From NCBI RefSeq assembly GCF_019649055.1, contig NW_026570309.1:248001-312000 (forward strand): a stretch of 64,000 nucleotides of DNA. Reading direction: 5' to 3'. The notes under the pieces are model-generated. The model did not search any database. It worked only from the letters and a program-made list of their open reading frames with translations, and was not told the origin of the DNA. Every line of letters starts with the position of its first letter. Position 1 is the stretch's first letter. This DNA is from Paramacrobiotus metropolitanus. Taxonomy: Eukaryota; Tardigrada; Eutardigrada; Parachela; Macrobiotidae. Both the position numbers and the translations under genes were made by a program. Positions 62,941-64,000 of this stretch are shown piece by piece.

Positions 62941-64000
62941 GGCATTTGGCGCTCGATTCTTTGCCATTTTTTTGCCTTGTTTGTAATTCGCGTCTGTCGG
63001 ATGCAGCCAGTTTTAGGCCATATATAGCAAGCAATAGCTTCCGATCAGCAATTCTAACGTTTAGCACTTTATTCCAGTTTCCTAATAATACGAACCGTAA
63101 TTATCTTTTAACGTCCTGATCACAAATTAGTTGGTGGCTGGGTTACGTTTATCTGACCGGACCGTCAATATCCATAGCAAATCGCAAGTGAGGGCAGATT
63201 TGCAACTAGTATATGCGGGCCACATCGTTTATCAGGGTTTATCAGGGTTATCAGTCAGAAGACAGCGACGAAGTGGATTACATAGTAGACCTTGCACAGG
63301 ATTATTGGCTGAAGCTACGATGTAAAATTTTGTCAGTACAAATTTACAAAAAAACTGATATGGTTATTGCAGTCCGATAAATTTTGTATGACCTTGCGTT
63401 AATCAGAACGGCAATTGTCACTAAAGAATCTAGCAAACGGTTCAGAACATTATTTAACCGTCTGTTAATGTAAGCAGAAAATATTTATTCCCATTAAGCA
63501 CTAGGACAATTCGATCAGAACAGAATCTGTAGAAGTACAGATCATTTCACTATTCAGTATTGCATTGATGAAGTAAAATATTCACATGGCGTAGACGAAT
63601 GATCATTGGCCAGATTTCGCAGATCAGGTTGAACACCACGGAAAACATTCACCGGCACCCTATCCAGATTCCAGGGACTCCAGGGTATGAAAGAGCAGAA
63701 TATTACACGCATCCTCTGTCTACGCTGAAAACACCTTCGCATTCTATCATTCTATTCATTGCATTCTGGTGCCATATGATTCAAAATGAGGAGGCATATG
63801 TGTTGGCAGCCAACTGGCAGCCGTAGATGATATTAAATATCATCTACGGTAACAAACCAAGATAAAATTTTTATCTTGGTCTGTTACCAGTTCCTCAATG
63901 GTGAATCCGCTGAGTCATTATCGTTACAGTGTTAGGTGTGGGAGTCGCACACCAATTTTTTGGAAAAATGCATTCCGAATAAATACATGTACGATGCGCA
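62941..64000. other. Right flank of the array
   Basis: No coding exon recognised. A small direct repeat (TTTATCAGGGT) lies at 63230-63250; strong palindromes near the end are listed separately. Confidence 0.35.
63821..63888. repeat. Two adjoining near-perfect hairpins
   Basis: CCGTAGATGATATT and its complement form 14-bp arms around one base (63821-63849). This is followed at once by GGTAACAAACCAAGATAAAA and its complement with one mismatch (63848-63888, 20-bp arms). They share the GG at the junction. They could be ends of a palindromic element or a cruciform site; a short GGTGTG/CACACC hairpin follows near 63935. Confidence 0.7.

Overview
The window is eukaryotic and looks like a compact ecdysozoan genome. 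Genes have several exons, most introns are 50-150 bp with GT-AG ends, and genes sit 0.5-3 kb apart on both strands. A gustatory-receptor-like seven-helix protein, PGRP ectodomains and a strong expansion of one F-box family fit a tardigrade, perhaps a Hypsibius-like eutardigrade. That is my inference; no rRNA or mitochondrial marker is present to settle it.

Region 1 (1-21 kb): a small UBE2K-like E2 gene that lacks the catalytic cysteine, then about three tandem ~7-kb units. Each unit holds a plus-strand and a minus-strand member of one F-box family, facing each other (convergent). The members share three exons. Exon 1 codes for a module resembling the FMRP N-terminus (tandem Agenet/Tudor plus a KH0-like segment), exon 2 for an F-box and a long substrate-side region, exon 3 for a short conserved tail. 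Most copies here are damaged. One has a clean hAT-type insertion with an 8-bp target duplication. A separate TIR element sits at 5952-6646.

Region 2 (21-36 kb): conserved single-copy genes. DPM1 and PTCD2 are divergent from a shared ~590-bp spacer; PTCD2 carries an unusual Gly/Arg-rich C-terminal extension. Next come a SNAP-25-like Qbc SNARE, another F-box family gene and an STE/MAP3K-like kinase without a DFG motif.

Region 3 (36-43 kb): a hypothetical minus-strand gene, a 5'-truncated LINE reverse-transcriptase fragment and one more F-box family gene.

Region 4 (43.6-63 kb), the most striking part: four tandem same-strand genes that join an N-terminal peptidoglycan-recognition (PGRP) domain to a Ser/Thr-rich stalk, one transmembrane helix and a complete receptor-type tyrosine kinase. 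Exon layout and intron phases are nearly identical in all four. Copies 1 and 4 can be assembled into uninterrupted reading frames of about 621 and 614 residues. Copy 2 is probably intact if a weak donor is used. Copy 3 has lost the central PGRP exon. The PGRP metal-ligand positions are not conserved, so these look like sensors rather than amidases. Between the copies lie a small secreted protein gene and the gustatory-receptor-like gene, both on the minus strand. A receptor that couples a PGRP domain directly to tyrosine phosphorylation is, as far as I know, not a described architecture and is the best candidate for a new system here.
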